The translations under genes and the position numbers were made by a program. The notes under the pieces were generated by a model. The model was not told the origin of the DNA. It saw only the letters and a program-made list of their open reading frames with translations, and ran no database searches. A DNA stretch of 20,572 bases, taken from contig CAMOUF010000158.1 in the NCBI GenBank assembly GCA_946626395.1, positions 1 to 20,572 of the forward strand, in the 5' to 3' direction. Origin of the DNA: an uncultured Clostridia bacterium (lineage in GTDB: Bacteria; Bacillota; Clostridia; Christensenellales; Aristaeellaceae). Every line of letters starts with the position of its first letter. Within the stretch, counting starts at the first letter, position 1. Positions 7,683 through 15,303 of this stretch are shown one piece after another.

Positions 7683-9356
7683 TCAGGCCATGAATTGCTT
7701 CAGGGCGTCCGCCAGCGTTTGTTCCTCCCGGGCGGCGGCTTCCCTGTCCGGAGCGAACACGGAAATGTAGGTTTTCAGCTTGGGCTCCGTGCCGGAGGGC
7801 CGCACCACCACCGACGCGCCGCCGGAGAGATAGAACTTGAGCACGTCGGACTTGGGCAGCCCGTCCAGGCCGGGAGCATAGTCCAGGCATTTTTCGATGG
7901 CCCGGCCCCCGATTTCCTTTAGGCCTTGCCGGAAGGCGGCCATAATGCCCTGCATCTTTTCAAAGCCCGCGGCCCCTTCAAATTCAAAGCTGTGCAGGGT
8001 GTTCAGGCAGTAGCCGTATTCCCTGTAAAGCTGGTTCAGCTTGTCCATCAGGCTCACGCCCTGCTTTTTATACCAAGCGAACATTTCTGAAATCAGGAAG
8101 GCGGCGTTTACCGCGTCCTTGTCCCGCACATAAGCGCCGGAGAGATAACCATAGCTTTCCTCAAAGCCGAAGATGTAGCGCTCGGGATGCCCTTCCGCCT
8201 CCAGGCGGCCGATGGTTTCCCCGATAAATTTAAAGCCGGTGAGCACGTTTCGGGTCTCCACCCCGTAATGGGCGGCGATTTTTTCGCCCATGTCCGTGGT
8301 CACGATGGTTTTGACCATTACGGGGTTTTTGGGCATGTTTCCCAGGGCGATCCGGCGGGAGCAGATATAATCCAGCAGCAGCAACCCTGTTTCGTTGCCG
8401 GTGAGCAGCTGATAATCTCCCCGGGCGTCCTTTACCGCGATGCCGCAGCGGTCGCAGTCCGGGTCGGTGGCCAGGAGCAGATCGGCGTTCAGCCGGGCGG
8501 CGTATTGCAGGCCCAGGGCCATGGCCTCCCGGATTTCGGGGTTGGGGTAGGGACAGGTGGGAAAATGGCCGTCGGGCTTTTCCTGCTCCTTGACCACCGT
8601 CACGTTGGTGTAGCCGCTTTCCCGCAGGGTGCGCAGCACGGGCTTGAGCCCGGTGCCATTCAGCGGGGAATACACGATGGCCACGTCTTTATCCACCGTT
8701 TCCCCGCCCAGCAGGCTTTGCTTTTTCACTTCTTCCACAAAATCGGTATACACCTGATCGGGGATATACTGAATGCGGCCCGCTTCCATGCCCGCCGCGA
8801 AAGGCATTTGGCGAATATCCGTAAAGATATCCAGCTTTTCGATTTCACTCAGGATTTCGGCGGCGGCCTCCGTGGTGATCTGGCAGCCGTCGGGGCCGTA
8901 GACCTTATAGCCGTTGTACTTGGAGGGGTTGTGGCTGGCAGTGACCATCACGCCCGCGGCGCAGCCCAGCGCCCGGACGGCATAGCTCAGGCAGGGGGTA
9001 GGCATCAGCTCCCGGTAGATCAGGGCCTGGATGCCGTTTCCGGCGAACACGCCGGAGGCTACCTTCGCAAAGGTGTCGCTCAGGATGCGGGAATCAAAGC
9101 TCACCGCGATCTTCCTTTGTTCCGGGGGAAAATGCTTTGCCACATAATCCGCCAGGCCCTGGCTGGCTTTAGCCACGGTATGGATGTTCATGCGGTTGGT
9201 GCCCGCGCCGATCACGCCCCGCAGGCCCCCGGTGCCAAAGGCCAGGGAACGGTAAAAGGCGTCCTCCTGGGCGGCTTCATTCATGTCCCGCAGTTCTGCC
9301 CGCAGGGAGGCGTCCGCCTCCTTCAGCCAGCGGCGGTAGGTTTGCTCGATGCTCAT
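7683..9356 (-). CDS. Phosphoglucomutase/phosphomannomutase
   Basis: 557 residues, alpha-D-phosphohexomutase superfamily, PgcA-like length. The phosphoserine is Ser141 in TASHNPSKYNGYK. The metal loop is DPDCDR (Asp298, Asp300, Asp302). The sugar-binding loop is GFEESYG (Glu399, Glu400, Ser401), and the phosphate loop RPSGTEPK lies near the C-terminus. It interconverts hexose 1- and 6-phosphates in the cytoplasm. In this operon its natural job is to turn mannose 1-phosphate from GH130 into mannose 6-phosphate, and glucose phosphates may also be accepted. The ATG at 9356 follows AGAGGAAG, and the upstream esterase stop codon is only 13 bases away, so translation is probably coupled. No mannose-6-phosphate isomerase is in the window. 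Confidence 0.93.
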   Translation of the reverse strand: MSIEQTYRRWLKEADASLRAELRDMNEAAQEDAFYRSLAFGTGGLRGVIGAGTNRMNIHTVAKASQGLADYVAKHFPPEQRKIAVSFDSRILSDTFAKVASGVFAGNGIQALIYRELMPTPCLSYAVRALGCAAGVMVTASHNPSKYNGYKVYGPDGCQITTEAAAEILSEIEKLDIFTDIRQMPFAAGMEAGRIQYIPDQVYTDFVEEVKKQSLLGGETVDKDVAIVYSPLNGTGLKPVLRTLRESGYTNVTVVKEQEKPDGHFPTCPYPNPEIREAMALGLQYAARLNADLLLATDPDCDRCGIAVKDARGDYQLLTGNETGLLLLDYICSRRIALGNMPKNPVMVKTIVTTDMGEKIAAHYGVETRNVLTGFKFIGETIGRLEAEGHPERYIFGFEESYGYLSGAYVRDKDAVNAAFLISEMFAWYKKQGVSLMDKLNQLYREYGYCLNTLHSFEFEGAAGFEKMQGIMAAFRQGLKEIGGRAIEKCLDYAPGLDGLPKSDVLKFYLSGGASVVVRPSGTEPKLKTYISVFAPDREAAAREEQTLADALKQFMA

Positions 9357-9369
9357 AGGCGTCTTCCTC

Positions 9370-10398
9370 TCATTCCAGCCGAAGCAGCTTTTTCAGTTCC
9401 GCTTCAATTTCCTTTGCGGCCTGGGCATGGGCGTCCCGGCTGGGGTGCATGCGGGAGCCCAGGGTGGCGGCCTGGGTCAGATGCAGGTAATGCACGTTGC
9501 TGTCGCCGTCCCGGTTCATATCCTCCACTGCGCCCTTGAGGATATCCTCCACCGTATCGCCGCACAGGCCGTAAGCCCACAGGATCAGGGCCCGGGGATA
9601 CCGCGCCCGGACGGACTCCATCAGCTGCACGGCCCGGGTGCGCAGCTCGGCCCGGGCAAAGGGAAGCTCACCGGCGCTCATTTTGGTCAGGGCGGAGGAA
9701 TCGTTGGTGCCCAGGTTGATGATCACCGCGTCGGCCTTCTTTTCGCCGAAGGGCGCGGGCACATAGCCGCCGGGGGTCACGGCGCAGAGCTGATTATAAA
9801 TCCGGCCGATGCGGGATTCGGGCTGGTTGTCCCAGCTGCGGGCGGCGCCCCAGCCGCCCAGGGCGATCACCCGCTTGTCCGCTTTCAAATCCTCCGCAAC
9901 CAGGGTGGGGAAGGCGGGCATGTGGGACACGAACAGCATCCGCCATTCCTGGCCTTCTCCCCAGGGCCCCATGGTGCCCTCGCCCACGGTGAGGCTGTCG
10001 CCGATGAATTCCAGGGTCAGGGCCCGGGAGGCGGGAGCTTCCGGCGCGCCGTCGGTGATGATGGATTGCAGCACCACCGGGCCCGCCTCGTCATAGCTGG
10101 GCTGGGTGTCCCGCAGGATGGTGAATTCATGGGGGAATTTCGCATCCAGCCCCGCCAGCAGGGTGTAGGTATGGGTGCCCTGGGTCAGGGGAAGCCGGGT
10201 AACCGGCGCGCCGTCCACCAGCACGCCCAGCCACTGGGCATGATCCGTGGAGGTGGAGGTCACTTCGGCGTCGATCCGGGTGCAGCTCAGCTTCACGCGT
10301 ACGCCGGAGCCGCTCCACCACAGGTTCGCCTGCTTTTCCCGGGGGTCATGCCGCCCGATGGGGAAAAACCGGGAGTCGGGAAGAAGATAACGCTGCAT
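9370..10398 (-). CDS. SGNH/GDSL esterase, CE2-like (acetyl-glycan esterase)
   Basis: 342 residues from the ATG at 10398, which has GAGGAG 8 bases upstream. The longer frame to 10440 begins inside a heptamer repeat and is rejected. The N-terminal 125 residues look like a beta-sandwich (LWWSGSGVRVKLS and following), and the SGNH domain starts at FIGDSLTVGEG with the nucleophile Ser135. GTND (230-233) and HPSRDAH with His318 complete the site. The position two before the His is not Asp, which suggests a Ser-His dyad; some CE2 enzymes are known to have this. Two-domain order and length fit family CE2, which removes acetyl groups from mannan, xylan or cellooligosaccharides. There is no signal peptide, so imported oligosaccharides are the likely substrate, as for the CE2 of the Roseburia intestinalis mannan locus. 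It lies between the epimerase and mutase genes. Confidence 0.86.
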   Translation of the reverse strand: MQRYLLPDSRFFPIGRHDPREKQANLWWSGSGVRVKLSCTRIDAEVTSTSTDHAQWLGVLVDGAPVTRLPLTQGTHTYTLLAGLDAKFPHEFTILRDTQPSYDEAGPVVLQSIITDGAPEAPASRALTLEFIGDSLTVGEGTMGPWGEGQEWRMLFVSHMPAFPTLVAEDLKADKRVIALGGWGAARSWDNQPESRIGRIYNQLCAVTPGGYVPAPFGEKKADAVIINLGTNDSSALTKMSAGELPFARAELRTRAVQLMESVRARYPRALILWAYGLCGDTVEDILKGAVEDMNRDGDSNVHYLHLTQAATLGSRMHPSRDAHAQAAKEIEAELKKLLRLE

Positions 10399-10417
10399 GG
10401 CAAAAACTCCTCTCTTT

Positions 10418-10459
10418 ATTAGGCAATAGACATTAGGCAATAGGCATTAGGCAATAGGG
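10418..10459. repeat. TAGGCAA/TAGGCAT heptamer tract
   Basis: Six 7-base units (TAGGCAA, TAGACAT, TAGGCAA, TAGGCAT and so on) fill most of the 69-base gap between the epimerase stop codon and the esterase start, inside the operon. Confidence 0.9.
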
Positions 10460-10467
10460 TTTGGAAA

Positions 10468-11643
10468 TCAGAGGGCTTCCTCGGCTTCCCGCAGCAGGAA
10501 GATGGCCATTCTGCCGTTATGGTAGGGGCACTTCCAGGGCTCCACGATGGGGCGGTCCGCTCCGGGCGTGCCGTCCTCATGGAGATACCAGAACCATTCG
10601 GAGCCGGGGCGGGGGTCGATGAGCTTGTCCCGGATAAAGGCCCACTGCTTGAGGGCCGCCTGGCGGAAGGCTTCGTCGCCATAGCGGTGCCACATATTCA
10701 TGAAGCCCATCACCGCCTCGGCCTGCACCCACCAGATCCTGTTCTGGTTCACCACGCCTTTTTCGCATTCGTTGGCGAAGCCGTGGTCGGTAAAGGCGGC
10801 TTCCATGGCGTGCCGCGCCATGGCCTGCAGGATGGGCCGGATGCGGGCGGTGAGCCCTTCGTCCTCCAGCACGTCCAGGGTATGATCGGCCAGCCAGCTG
10901 GTTTCAATGTCGTGGCCGAAGGAATACAGGTCGATCAGCGACCGGTATTCGTGATCGAAGAACACCTCCTGCCGCCGCTTGACCGGGTTCCAGATATGGG
11001 TTTCCAGAATGTCCAGGATGAAGTACAGCCGCCTGCGCACCTGGTCGTCCGGCCAAGCTTCGTACAGCCCTGTGTACCCCTCCAGCACGTGGAGCAGGGT
11101 GTTCATGGTGCGGCTGGCCATCACCCCGTTTTCGCTGAGCTTTTCGTTGCTCTCCGGCTGCCAGTCGGCGGTGAAGGCTTCCAGATAGCCGCCCGCGTCC
11201 CGGCACTTTTCCTCGATCAGCTGAAACAGCGCCCGGGCCCGGTTCAGGGCGTCCCGGTTTCCGGTGGCCCGGAAATAAGCGGACAGGGCGTAAATGGCGA
11301 AGGCCTGGTTGTAGGTGTGCTTGGTGCCGTCGGCCACGGAGCCGTCCGCGTTCAGAGCCCAGTAAACGCCCCCGTTTGTTTCATCCGTCATGCGCAGGAG
11401 CATTTGATAGGCTTGCTCCATGTGCGCCCGCAGGGCTTCGTCGTGAAGCAGCATATAGGCTTCGGAAAAAAACCAGAGGATGCGGCTGTTCAAGATGCAG
11501 CCCTTTTCCGCTTCCGGATGCCGGGTCAAATCATAATCCACCCAGCCGATATACCCGCCGTTTTCGTCGTCTTTCAGGCTCATCCAGAAAGGAAGAATGT
11601 GTTCCGTCAGCTCCCTGCGGATTTCCTTCATCATTCGCTCCAT
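10468..11643 (-). CDS. Cellobiose 2-epimerase (AGE family)
   Basis: 391 residues from the ATG at 11643; Ruminococcus albus cellobiose 2-epimerase is about the same length. This (alpha/alpha)6-barrel cytoplasmic enzyme converts the reducing-end glucose of beta-1,4-disaccharides to mannose and back. Diagnostic motifs include NSRILWFFS (52-60), NTLLHVLEGYT with His185, GHDIETSWL with His244, Glu247 and Trp250, NRIWWVQAE (301-309) and CPYHNGRM with His375. The HDIETSWL and YHNGRM blocks separate cellobiose epimerases from most GlcNAc 2-epimerases. A longer frame starts at 11673, but the -10 box lies at 11678-11683, so transcription would begin at or after that ATG. GGGGAG precedes the chosen start. 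It is the first gene of the five-gene operon. Known role: turn mannobiose into mannosyl-glucose for GH130 phosphorolysis. Confidence 0.93.
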   Translation of the reverse strand: MERMMKEIRRELTEHILPFWMSLKDDENGGYIGWVDYDLTRHPEAEKGCILNSRILWFFSEAYMLLHDEALRAHMEQAYQMLLRMTDETNGGVYWALNADGSVADGTKHTYNQAFAIYALSAYFRATGNRDALNRARALFQLIEEKCRDAGGYLEAFTADWQPESNEKLSENGVMASRTMNTLLHVLEGYTGLYEAWPDDQVRRRLYFILDILETHIWNPVKRRQEVFFDHEYRSLIDLYSFGHDIETSWLADHTLDVLEDEGLTARIRPILQAMARHAMEAAFTDHGFANECEKGVVNQNRIWWVQAEAVMGFMNMWHRYGDEAFRQAALKQWAFIRDKLIDPRPGSEWFWYLHEDGTPGADRPIVEPWKCPYHNGRMAIFLLREAEEAL

Positions 11644-11677
11644 GGCGCTCTCCCCGTTCAGAAAAAATAGCATTCTT

Positions 11678-11683
11678 ATTATA
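11678..11683 (-). promoter_or_regulatory. -10 element of the epimerase-to-GH130 operon
   Basis: A perfect TATAAT on the minus strand, about 35 bases before the chosen epimerase start. The -35 region at the right spacing (TAGCAA) is poor, so an activator may be needed. A good AAAGGAGG occurs just upstream of the -10 box and has no start codon at usable distance. Confidence 0.6.
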
Positions 11684-11758
11684 TAACAGTTTTCCTCCTT
11701 TTGCTACCCCAAAAATGCTTTCAATGATCATCAATTATGGAACGCTTTATGTCACTGG

Positions 11759-11926
11759 CAATAGGCATTAGGCAATAGGCAGTAGTAGAAAGAGTGCAGT
11801 GTGCAGGGTTCAGAGTACAGAGAATATAGACGGACACAAACAACGCATCCAGACTTGGAACGGCAAAATTATCTGAACTCTGAACTCTTCACTCTGAGCT
11901 CTCTTTCTATTGCCTATTGCCTATTC
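11759..11926. repeat. Nested inverted repeat built of TAGGCAA and CTGAACTC modules
   Basis: The tract begins with AATAGGCATTAGGCAATAGG (11760-11779) and ends with CTATTGCCTATTGCCTATT (11908-11926), its inverted partner. Inside, a GTTCAGAGTACAGAG stretch (about 11808-11822) pairs imperfectly with CTGAACTCTGAACTC (about 11873-11887). The order of modules parallels 1561-1700. Together with the operon promoter and the terminator at 11941-11978 it fills the 347-base gap 11644-11990. No gene is seen here. Confidence 0.85.
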
Positions 11927-11940
11927 GCTTAAAGCGTTCA

Positions 11941-11978
11941 AAAAAGAAAGAAGCAGTCGGCTTTCGCTGGCTGCTTCC
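11941..11978 (-). terminator. Rho-independent terminator of the phasin-like gene
   Basis: On the minus strand GAAGCAGCCAGC-GAAA-GCCGACTGCTTC forms a 12-bp stem with two mismatches and a GAAA loop, followed by TTTCTTTTTT. It begins 12 bases after the stop codon at 11991. Confidence 0.85.
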
Positions 11979-11990
11979 CTGGGGTTTAGG

Positions 11991-12458
11991 TTATTCTTCC
12001 GGTTTTTCTTCGGGGGCTTCTGCCTCTGGCTGAGGTTCCTCAGCGGGGGTTTCCTCGGCAGGAGTTTCCTCAGCGGGGGCTTCTGCCGGGTCGGCAGCGC
12101 CGTCCTCAGCATGCAGGATTTCTTCCGCGGCTTCCCGGGCCTCGCGGGCTGCCTGGGCGGCGGCCTCAAATTCGTCCAGGGCCGCGCGCACGGCGTTCCA
12201 ATCCTCCTGGGCCATGCCCCGCAGGGTGTCGATGATTTCTTCCACGCCGGGCTTGGCGTTCATGGATTGGATGCCTTCGCTGACCGCCTGGGCCACCTTG
12301 TCGGCGGCGTCGGTGACGGCGGATTTGGCTTGCTGATAAATGGGTTCGCCCTTTTTCGCCAGGGTTTCAAGGGCTTCCTGGGTTTTTTCCATGCCCACGG
12401 CCACGGCGCCCATACCGGCCTTGACCATTTTTTTCAGTTCATTGGTGAGTTGCTCCAT
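11991..12458 (-). CDS. Small helical phasin-like protein with acidic Pro/Ala/Glu tail
   Basis: 155 residues from the ATG at 12458, which follows a perfect AAAGGAGG. The longer frame to 12518 starts at the predicted transcript start and is rejected. Residues 1-115 are almost all helix-forming, with amphipathic heptad character (MEQLTNELKKMVKAGMGAV, then repeated Ala/Glu/Lys), reminiscent of phasin-like or YtxH-like small proteins. Residues 120-155 are a disordered acidic tail with PAEET repeats. It has no signal peptide, membrane segment or cysteine. I do not recognise a specific function: binding to a surface, granule or cell envelope would fit the amphipathic helices, but this is inference. 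It has its own promoter and terminator, so it is probably a single-gene unit between the ROK kinase and the mannan-type operon. Confidence 0.75.
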   Translation of the reverse strand: MEQLTNELKKMVKAGMGAVAVGMEKTQEALETLAKKGEPIYQQAKSAVTDAADKVAQAVSEGIQSMNAKPGVEEIIDTLRGMAQEDWNAVRAALDEFEAAAQAAREAREAAEEILHAEDGAADPAEAPAEETPAEETPAEEPQPEAEAPEEKPEE

Positions 12459-12487
12459 GGTTGTTTTCCTCCTTTCAGAAAAGGCGC

Positions 12488-12509
12488 GCCGGGAAGGAAT
12501 GCTCCCGGC
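12488..12509 (-). other. Leader hairpin before the phasin-like gene
   Basis: GCCGGGA and TCCCGGC pair around an 8-base loop, next to a GGCGCGCC palindrome and then TTTTC. It lies just after the predicted transcript start and about 30 bases before the ATG. It could be an attenuator, an mRNA stabiliser, or the end of the ROK transcript. Confidence 0.45.
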
Positions 12510-12524
12510 ATTGTCCACGGTGCT

Positions 12525-12553
12525 ATTATGTCACAAAACGAAATGCTTGTCCC
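12525..12553 (-). promoter_or_regulatory. Promoter of the phasin-like gene
   Basis: On the minus strand GGGACA (12548-12553, 4 of 6 consensus) and CATAAT (12525-12530, 5 of 6) are 17 bases apart. Transcription would begin near 12518. Confidence 0.6.
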
Positions 12554-12607
12554 GGGCTTTTGCCTGAATACCACGTTTTTCCGTTTGAAATGTCGATGGA
12601 GAGGGTC

Positions 12608-12642
12608 AGGCATTAGGCAATAGGCATTAGGCAGGGATTAGG
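12608..12642. repeat. TAGGCAA/TAGGCAT heptamer tract
   Basis: Four to five units (AGGCAT, TAGGCAA, TAGGCAT, TAGGCAG) followed by GGATTAGG. It lies between the ROK kinase stop codon and the next promoter. Confidence 0.85.
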
Positions 12643-12691
12643 AAACTTTCGGGGAGAGTTATCAGCGCAAGCGGCTGACAGACGCTTCCAT

Positions 12692-13618
12692 TTAAACCTT
12701 CACCTGGTCCAGCATGGCGGCGCCGATGATGCCCGCGTCGTTGCCCAGGGAGGCGGGCACCACGTCGGGGCAGCCGATGACCTCATAGCTGAACACGGTG
12801 TCGTGGAGGCAGGCCCGCAGGGGACGGAACAGCATATCGCCCGCGCCGCTGACGCCGCCGCCGATGAGCACGATATGGGGCCGCAGGATGGTGACCAGGT
12901 TGCCGATACCCACGGCCAGGGCCTTCACATAATTGTCCAGGATCTCCTGGGCCGCGGTGTTGCCCTCCCGCACGGCGTCAAAGAGCATCCGGGCGGTGGG
13001 CTTGCCGCCGTTCTCGGCGATAAAGGCTTTCAGGGAAGGAGAGTCGCATTCATTCAGCTCCCGGATGATGGCGGTGGCGGAAGCGTAGCTTTCCAGGCAG
13101 CCCTTTTTGCCGCAGGTGCAGGGCACGCCGTCCACCCGGATGGTCATGTGGCCGGGCTCGAAGCCGCAGCCGTTGCCGCCCTCGAAAAGACGCCCGTTGT
13201 AAATATAGCCGCCGCCCACGCCGGTGCCCAGCGTCAGCATCAGCACGCTTTGATAGCCCCGGCCAGCGCCCTGAAAATATTCGCCCACGGTGGCGCTGTC
13301 GGCGTCGTTGGCCACAAAGGTGGGAATGTCGCCCAGGTGCTTGGCCAGCTCGCCCTTGATGTCCTTGTTTTTCCAGCCTAAGTTGTTGGCGTAAATCACC
13401 ATGCCGGTGCCGGGCATCAGGCTGCTGGGCACCCCAAAGCCCACGGTGCCCACGTCGCCCAGGCTCAAAATGCCCTCCGCCAGCCGGGCAATGGTATCCT
13501 CAAAGGTGCTGCTGCGGTCGGTGGGGATCACCTTCCGCTCCACGATTTCATACCGCTCGTTCACTACGCCCAGCTTGGCGGTGGTGCCGCCCAGGTCAAC
13601 GCCCACTCTCAGTTTCAT
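12692..13618 (-). CDS. ROK-family glucokinase
   Basis: 308 residues, a typical length. The first phosphate loop is DLGGTTAKLG (8-17). The catalytic base is Asp105 in NDADSAT, the second phosphate loop is GTGVGGG (131-137), and EPGHMTI gives the sugar-binding Glu154 and His157. CTCGKKGCLE (167-176) is the zinc motif that marks true ROK members. GGGVSG near residue 255 is the adenosine loop. It is a cytoplasmic ATP:hexose kinase, with glucose the most likely substrate, though fructose, mannose or GlcNAc cannot be excluded. CGGAGG precedes the ATG. It could phosphorylate the glucose set free when GH130 cleaves mannosyl-glucose, which would complete the pathway next door. It is transcribed divergently from glmM across a 336-base AT-rich gap. 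Confidence 0.93.
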   Translation of the reverse strand: MKLRVGVDLGGTTAKLGVVNERYEIVERKVIPTDRSSTFEDTIARLAEGILSLGDVGTVGFGVPSSLMPGTGMVIYANNLGWKNKDIKGELAKHLGDIPTFVANDADSATVGEYFQGAGRGYQSVLMLTLGTGVGGGYIYNGRLFEGGNGCGFEPGHMTIRVDGVPCTCGKKGCLESYASATAIIRELNECDSPSLKAFIAENGGKPTARMLFDAVREGNTAAQEILDNYVKALAVGIGNLVTILRPHIVLIGGGVSGAGDMLFRPLRACLHDTVFSYEVIGCPDVVPASLGNDAGIIGAAMLDQVKV

Positions 13619-13954
13619 CCGTGTATCCTCCGTTTATTCAGCCAGTAAAATTTGGGCTGTTTTTGTCCATATGATATTTTAACAGATTATAGAAGAAAGA
13701 GCAAGGGAAAAACGAAAAGGAAATGGATAAGGGAAAATATGTAAATATTAAAAGCTCAGCTTTTCAAAATGATCATAAATGTGAAATAAAATGGAAAAAT
13801 AATAATATTTCATGCTCGTTTTTGTCAACGTTTGTCGAATCTGGTTTCACTGCTTGACATCCAATTTCAGGTAGTTTATAATGGCGTCGTTCGCAAGAAG
13901 GACAAAATGCTGCCGGAGCGGAATGGAAAATCCGGCGCAAGGAGGAAGAATTCC
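13619..13954. promoter_or_regulatory. AT-rich divergent control region between ROK kinase and glmM
   Basis: No gene is seen. From about 13680 to 13850 the DNA is markedly AT-rich compared with its neighbours. A minus-strand TATAAT at 13686-13691 may serve the ROK kinase, though its -35 is weak. A perfect palindrome AAAAGCT-C-AGCTTTT lies at 13750-13764, and TGAAAT/ATTTCA arms lie at 13782-13787 and 13807-13812. The glmM promoter is at 13854-13882. Confidence 0.6.
13854..13882 (+). promoter_or_regulatory. Consensus sigma-A promoter of glmM
   Basis: A perfect TTGACA (13854-13859), exactly 17 bases, and a perfect TATAAT (13877-13882). Transcription would start near 13889. The frame's earlier start at 13832 lies upstream of the promoter and cannot be used from it. 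Confidence 0.92.
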
Positions 13955-15301
13955 ATGGGCAAGTATTTTGGAACCGACGGGTTCCGCGGGGAAGCCAACG
14001 TGAACCTGACGGTGGAGCACGCCTTCAAGGTGGGCCGCTATATTGGATATTACTACGGAAGGGGCCACAAGGCCCGCATCGTGATCGGCAAGGACACCCG
14101 CCTGTCCAGCTATATGTTTGAATACGCCCTGGCCGCGGGGCTCACCGCCAGCGGCGCGGACGTGTATCTGCTGCACGTGACCACCACGCCCTCGGTGGCC
14201 TATGTCACCCGCAGCGAACGCTTTGACTGCGGCATCATGATTTCCGCCAGCCACAACCCCTACTATGACAACGGCATCAAGCTCATCAACGGCAACGGCG
14301 AAAAGATGGCCGACGAAGTGACGGACCAGATTGAAAAGTATATCGACGGGGAGCTGCCCGAAGCGCCCTATGCCACCCGGGACAATATCGGCCGTACCAT
14401 CGACTATTCCGCCGGCCGCAACCGCTATATCGGCTATCTGATTTCCCTGGCCCGCCATTCCTTCAAGGGCGTGAAGGTGGGCCTGGACTGCGCCAACGGC
14501 TCCACCTGGATGATCGCCAAGTCCGTGTTTGAGGCCCTGGGCGCGGAAACCCACGTGATCAACAACACCCCCGATGGCGTGAACATCAACACCAATTGCG
14601 GGTCCACCCACATCGAGGGCCTGCAGAAGTACGTCAAGGAAAACCACCTGGATGTGGGCTTTGCCTATGACGGCGACGCCGACCGCTGCCTGGCCGTGGA
14701 TGAAAACGGCAACCTGGTGGACGGCGACCAGATCCTCTATATCTACGGCACCTATATGAAGAAGCGGGACAAGCTGACCACCAACACCGTGGTGTCCACC
14801 GTGATGAGCAATTATGGCTTCACCAAGGCCCTCAAGGACGCGGGCATCGATTGGATGCAGACCCAGGTGGGCGACCGGTTCGTGTACGAATGCATGCGCC
14901 AGGGCGGCCATCTGCTGGGCGGCGAGGAAAGCGGCCATATCATCTTCTCCAAGTATGCCACCACCGGCGACGGCGTGCTGACCTCCATCAAGATCATGCA
15001 GGCCATGCTGGATCAGAAGCTGTCCCTTGCCAAGCTGGCCGAGCCCGTGAAGCTGTTCCCCAAGGTGCTTCAGAATGTGCGCGTGGCCGATAAGGATGCC
15101 GCCATCAACCATCCCGCCGTGCAGGCCGCCTATCAGAAGGCGCAGAAGGAATTGGAGGGCGACGGCCGGGCGCTGCTGCGCAAGAGCGGCACCGAGCCCG
15201 TGGTCCGCGTGATGGTGGAAGCCAGCAGCAAGGAAACCTGCCAGAAGTGGGTGGACTATATCGTGGACGCGATGAAGGCCGAAGGGCTTGTGAAAGCGTA
15301 A
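13955..15301 (+). CDS. glmM: Phosphoglucosamine mutase
   Basis: 448 residues from the ATG at 13955, with AAGGAGG 9 bases upstream. The enzyme interconverts GlcN-6-P and GlcN-1-P on the way to UDP-GlcNAc, hence to peptidoglycan. It opens with the hallmark GTDGFRGEAN (6-15). The phosphoserine is Ser99 in ISASHNP, the metal loop is DGDADR (Asp239, Asp241, Asp243), the sugar loop is GGEESGH, and the phosphate loop RKSGTEPVVRV lies near residue 405. Length and the first motif favour GlmM over phosphomannomutase. Small departures from common GlmM sequences are DGFRG in place of DGVRG, and NPYYDNGIK where NPxxDNGIK is usual. The neighbouring gene encodes a GlmU-like acetyltransferase, which would act on its product. 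The strong consensus promoter fits a housekeeping gene. Confidence 0.93.
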   Translation: MGKYFGTDGFRGEANVNLTVEHAFKVGRYIGYYYGRGHKARIVIGKDTRLSSYMFEYALAAGLTASGADVYLLHVTTTPSVAYVTRSERFDCGIMISASHNPYYDNGIKLINGNGEKMADEVTDQIEKYIDGELPEAPYATRDNIGRTIDYSAGRNRYIGYLISLARHSFKGVKVGLDCANGSTWMIAKSVFEALGAETHVINNTPDGVNINTNCGSTHIEGLQKYVKENHLDVGFAYDGDADRCLAVDENGNLVDGDQILYIYGTYMKKRDKLTTNTVVSTVMSNYGFTKALKDAGIDWMQTQVGDRFVYECMRQGGHLLGGEESGHIIFSKYATTGDGVLTSIKIMQAMLDQKLSLAKLAEPVKLFPKVLQNVRVADKDAAINHPAVQAAYQKAQKELEGDGRALLRKSGTEPVVRVMVEASSKETCQKWVDYIVDAMKAEGLVKA

Positions 15302-15303
15302 TA

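Noticed and set aside
10418..10459. CRISPR-like array
   Set aside because: Units are 7 bases in direct tandem without spacers, and no cas gene is present.
13832..13954. N-terminal extension of GlmM from 13832
   Set aside because: A perfect promoter lies inside this stretch, and AAGGAGG and the GlmM motif begin at 13955.
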